A stretch of 64,000 bases of DNA from Subtercola sp. PAMC28395 (GTDB lineage: Bacteria > Actinomycetota > Actinomycetes > Actinomycetales > Microbacteriaceae). The notes beneath the pieces are model-generated. The model made no database searches, was not told where the DNA came from, and was given only the letters and a program-made list of their open reading frames with translations. Each line of letters begins with the position of its first letter. The stretch's first letter is position 1. This document shows, piece by piece, positions 62,674 through 64,000 of the stretch. Location: positions 1,984,001-2,048,000 of the forward strand of contig NZ_CP076547.1 in assembly GCF_018889995.1 (NCBI RefSeq), read 5' to 3'. A program made the position numbers and the translations under genes.

Positions 62674-62829
62674 ATCAACCTCCTTCGGTTAAGTGCTTGT
62701 GTTGAGGCAATCATGCGCACCACCCCCCGACAAGGGGTTGACAGGGCTCTCAAAGCCGAGACACAGGATCCTGGGCGGGCTCGTGCACAGGGATTGGAGC
62801 GAACGCCGAGGGTGGGCGATACTACCAAC

Positions 62830-64000
62830 GTGGACACCGTAGATGTGGTCGTGGTCGGAGCCGGGCCGAATGGCCTCGCGGCCGCCGTCACGCTCGCGCG
62901 CGCGGGACTCTCTGTGCGCGTGTACGAGCGGGCCGACACGATCGGCGGTGGGGCGCGCACCAGCGAACTCACGCTGCCGGGGTATCTGCACGATGTGTGT
63001 TCTGCCGTGCATCCGATGGCCCTCGCTTCGGAGTTCTTTCGGCGGTTCGGGCTGGCCTCGCGCATCGAGCTTCGTCTGCCCGACGTCGCGTACGGGCATC
63101 CACTCGACGGGGGCAGGGCAGGCATCGCCTACCAGAGCATCGACGAGACGGCCAGGGGGCTCGGTGTCGACGGCCCGGCCTGGAAGAGGCTCTTCGAGCC
63201 GCTCGTGGCCCGGTGGCAGGAGCTCGCCGAGTTCACGGGCGGCTCGCTGCTCCGAGTGCCGCGCAACCCACTCGTGGCGGCGCAGTTCGGCGCCCGGGTG
63301 CTGGAACAGGGGAGTCCACTCTGGGGCCTGCGGTTCGAGAGCGACGTCGCCCCGGCCATGCTGAGCGGGGTGGAGGCACACGCGATCCTGCCGCTGCCCG
63401 GCCTGGCGCCGGCCGCGGCAGGGCTCATGCTGGGCACACATGCCCATGGGGTCGGTTGGCCCGTTCCGGTCGGGGGCAGCCAGGCGATCGTCGACGCCAT
63501 GGCGGCCGACCTGCTCGCGCACGGAGGCGAGATCGTCACCGGCACCGAGATCACCTCGCTCGGCGAGCTGCCGCCCTCGAAAGCGGTTCTGCTGGACGTC
63601 TCACCGCGGGCTCTGCTTCGGCTCGGTGGCGACCGTGTACCGGTGCGGTACGCCCGACGCCTCGAGCGATTCCGGTACGGCAATGCTGTCGCCAAGCTCG
63701 ACCTGGCACTGTCAGACCCCGTTCCGTGGGCCAACCCCGAACTCCACAGGGCCGGCACGGTTCATGTGGGCGGCACGCACGCCCAGATCGCCCGCGCTGA
63801 GGCAACCATCGCGGCGGGCAAGCACGCCTCCCGACCCTATGTGCTGGTCTCGCAGCCCAGTACGATCGACTCGTCGCGCGCGCCAGAGGGCAGGCACGTG
63901 CTCTGGGCCTACACGCACGTGCCGAGCGGGTCGAACATCGACCAGACCGAGACGATCATTGCCCAGATCGAACGGTTCGCGCCCGGCTTCCGCGACACGA
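62830..64000 (+). CDS. Phytoene desaturase-like FAD-dependent oxidoreductase (truncated by window end)
   Basis: The frame runs off the right edge (390 residues seen). It begins with the dinucleotide-binding [21 protein letters not shown], the [15 protein letters not shown] motif and a family-typical [19 protein letters not shown] region, matching crtI-like proteins and the retinol-saturase group. GTG 62830 is preferred because a GATACT hexamer ends 6 bases upstream (leaderless type). In-frame alternatives are GTG 62812 and ATG 62713. The substrate is unknown; carotenoid genes are not visible nearby. Confidence 0.88.
   Translation, partial: MDTVDVVVVGAGPNGLAAAVTLARAGLSVRVYERADTIGGGARTSELTLPGYLHDVCSAVHPMALASEFFRRFGLASRIELRLPDVAYGHPLDGGRAGIAYQSIDETARGLGVDGPAWKRLFEPLVARWQELAEFTGGSLLRVPRNPLVAAQFGARVLEQGSPLWGLRFESDVAPAMLSGVEAHAILPLPGLAPAAAGLMLGTHAHGVGWPVPVGGSQAIVDAMAADLLAHGGEIVTGTEITSLGELPPSKAVLLDVSPRALLRLGGDRVPVRYARRLERFRYGNAVAKLDLALSDPVPWANPELHRAGTVHVGGTHAQIARAEATIAAGKHASRPYVLVSQPSTIDSSRAPEGRHVLWAYTHVPSGSNIDQTETIIAQIERFAPGFRDT

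Overview
The window is GC-rich DNA with frequent GTG starts, tight ATGA/GTGA gene overlaps and a ribosome-silencing-factor gene beside tRNA-Ala. Together with an O-mannosyltransferase, a Rv3684-like cysteine desulfhydrase and many membrane or cell-wall genes, this points to an actinobacterium, most likely Microbacteriaceae; the genus cannot be fixed by eye.

Layout. (1) Positions 1-784 are core genome: the end of a membrane protein gene, rsfS and tRNA-Ala(GGC). (2) About 785 to 20,450 is an integrated genomic island. It starts next to the tRNA with a large serine recombinase whose reading frame runs without a stop through the tRNA and antisense to rsfS. A minus-strand mobilisation operon follows in map order: a small acidic ArdA-like protein, a replication-relaxation protein, a TraG/VirD4-like coupling ATPase, an MT-A70 adenine methyltransferase and several small proteins. 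A divergent gene with a possible sigma-region-4-like helix then faces this operon across a perfect 12-bp inverted repeat. Next comes a five-gene plus-strand defence operon: hsdM, hsdS, hsdR, an OLD-type ATPase/TOPRIM nuclease and an 877-aa zinc-hook ABC ATPase resembling the anticodon nucleases PrrC and RloC. A helix-turn-helix gene and a strong terminator close the island. (3) 20,552-29,700 is core or accessory chromosome: a Cds1-like PLP enzyme, a degenerate Dam-like protein, a carboxylesterase, a Cys-rich repeat surface protein, and an operon of a TAT-exported phosphoesterase, a lipoprotein and a membrane protein. (4) 29,710-35,748 looks like an amine-utilisation locus: a copper amine oxidase and an APC permease, divergent from a second APC permease and an IclR regulator. 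(5) 36,562-44,055 is mannose/glycan related: GT4 glycosyltransferase, GH92 alpha-mannosidase, a Thr-rich sortase-type surface protein, a protein O-mannosyltransferase and a GT87-like mannosyltransferase. (6) 44,096-50,540 holds a GCS2/ATP-grasp amidoligase fusion, an asparagine-synthase-type amidotransferase and an S9 peptidase in overlapping order, suggesting synthesis and turnover of an unidentified small amide or peptide. (7) 50,666-64,000 carries a DUF4190-type protein, a fused ABC exporter, an NfeD/flotillin pair, VOC and HxlR genes, VanZ, a thioredoxin-fold protein without its cysteines, a Dyp peroxidase, a phosphopantetheinyl transferase and a truncated phytoene-desaturase-like oxidoreductase.

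The most interesting block is the composite defence operon on the island (9,369-19,799), where restriction, an OLD nuclease and a candidate tRNase guard appear translationally linked. The recombinase with a host-supplied C-terminus is the second. All family assignments come from motif reading, without database searches.
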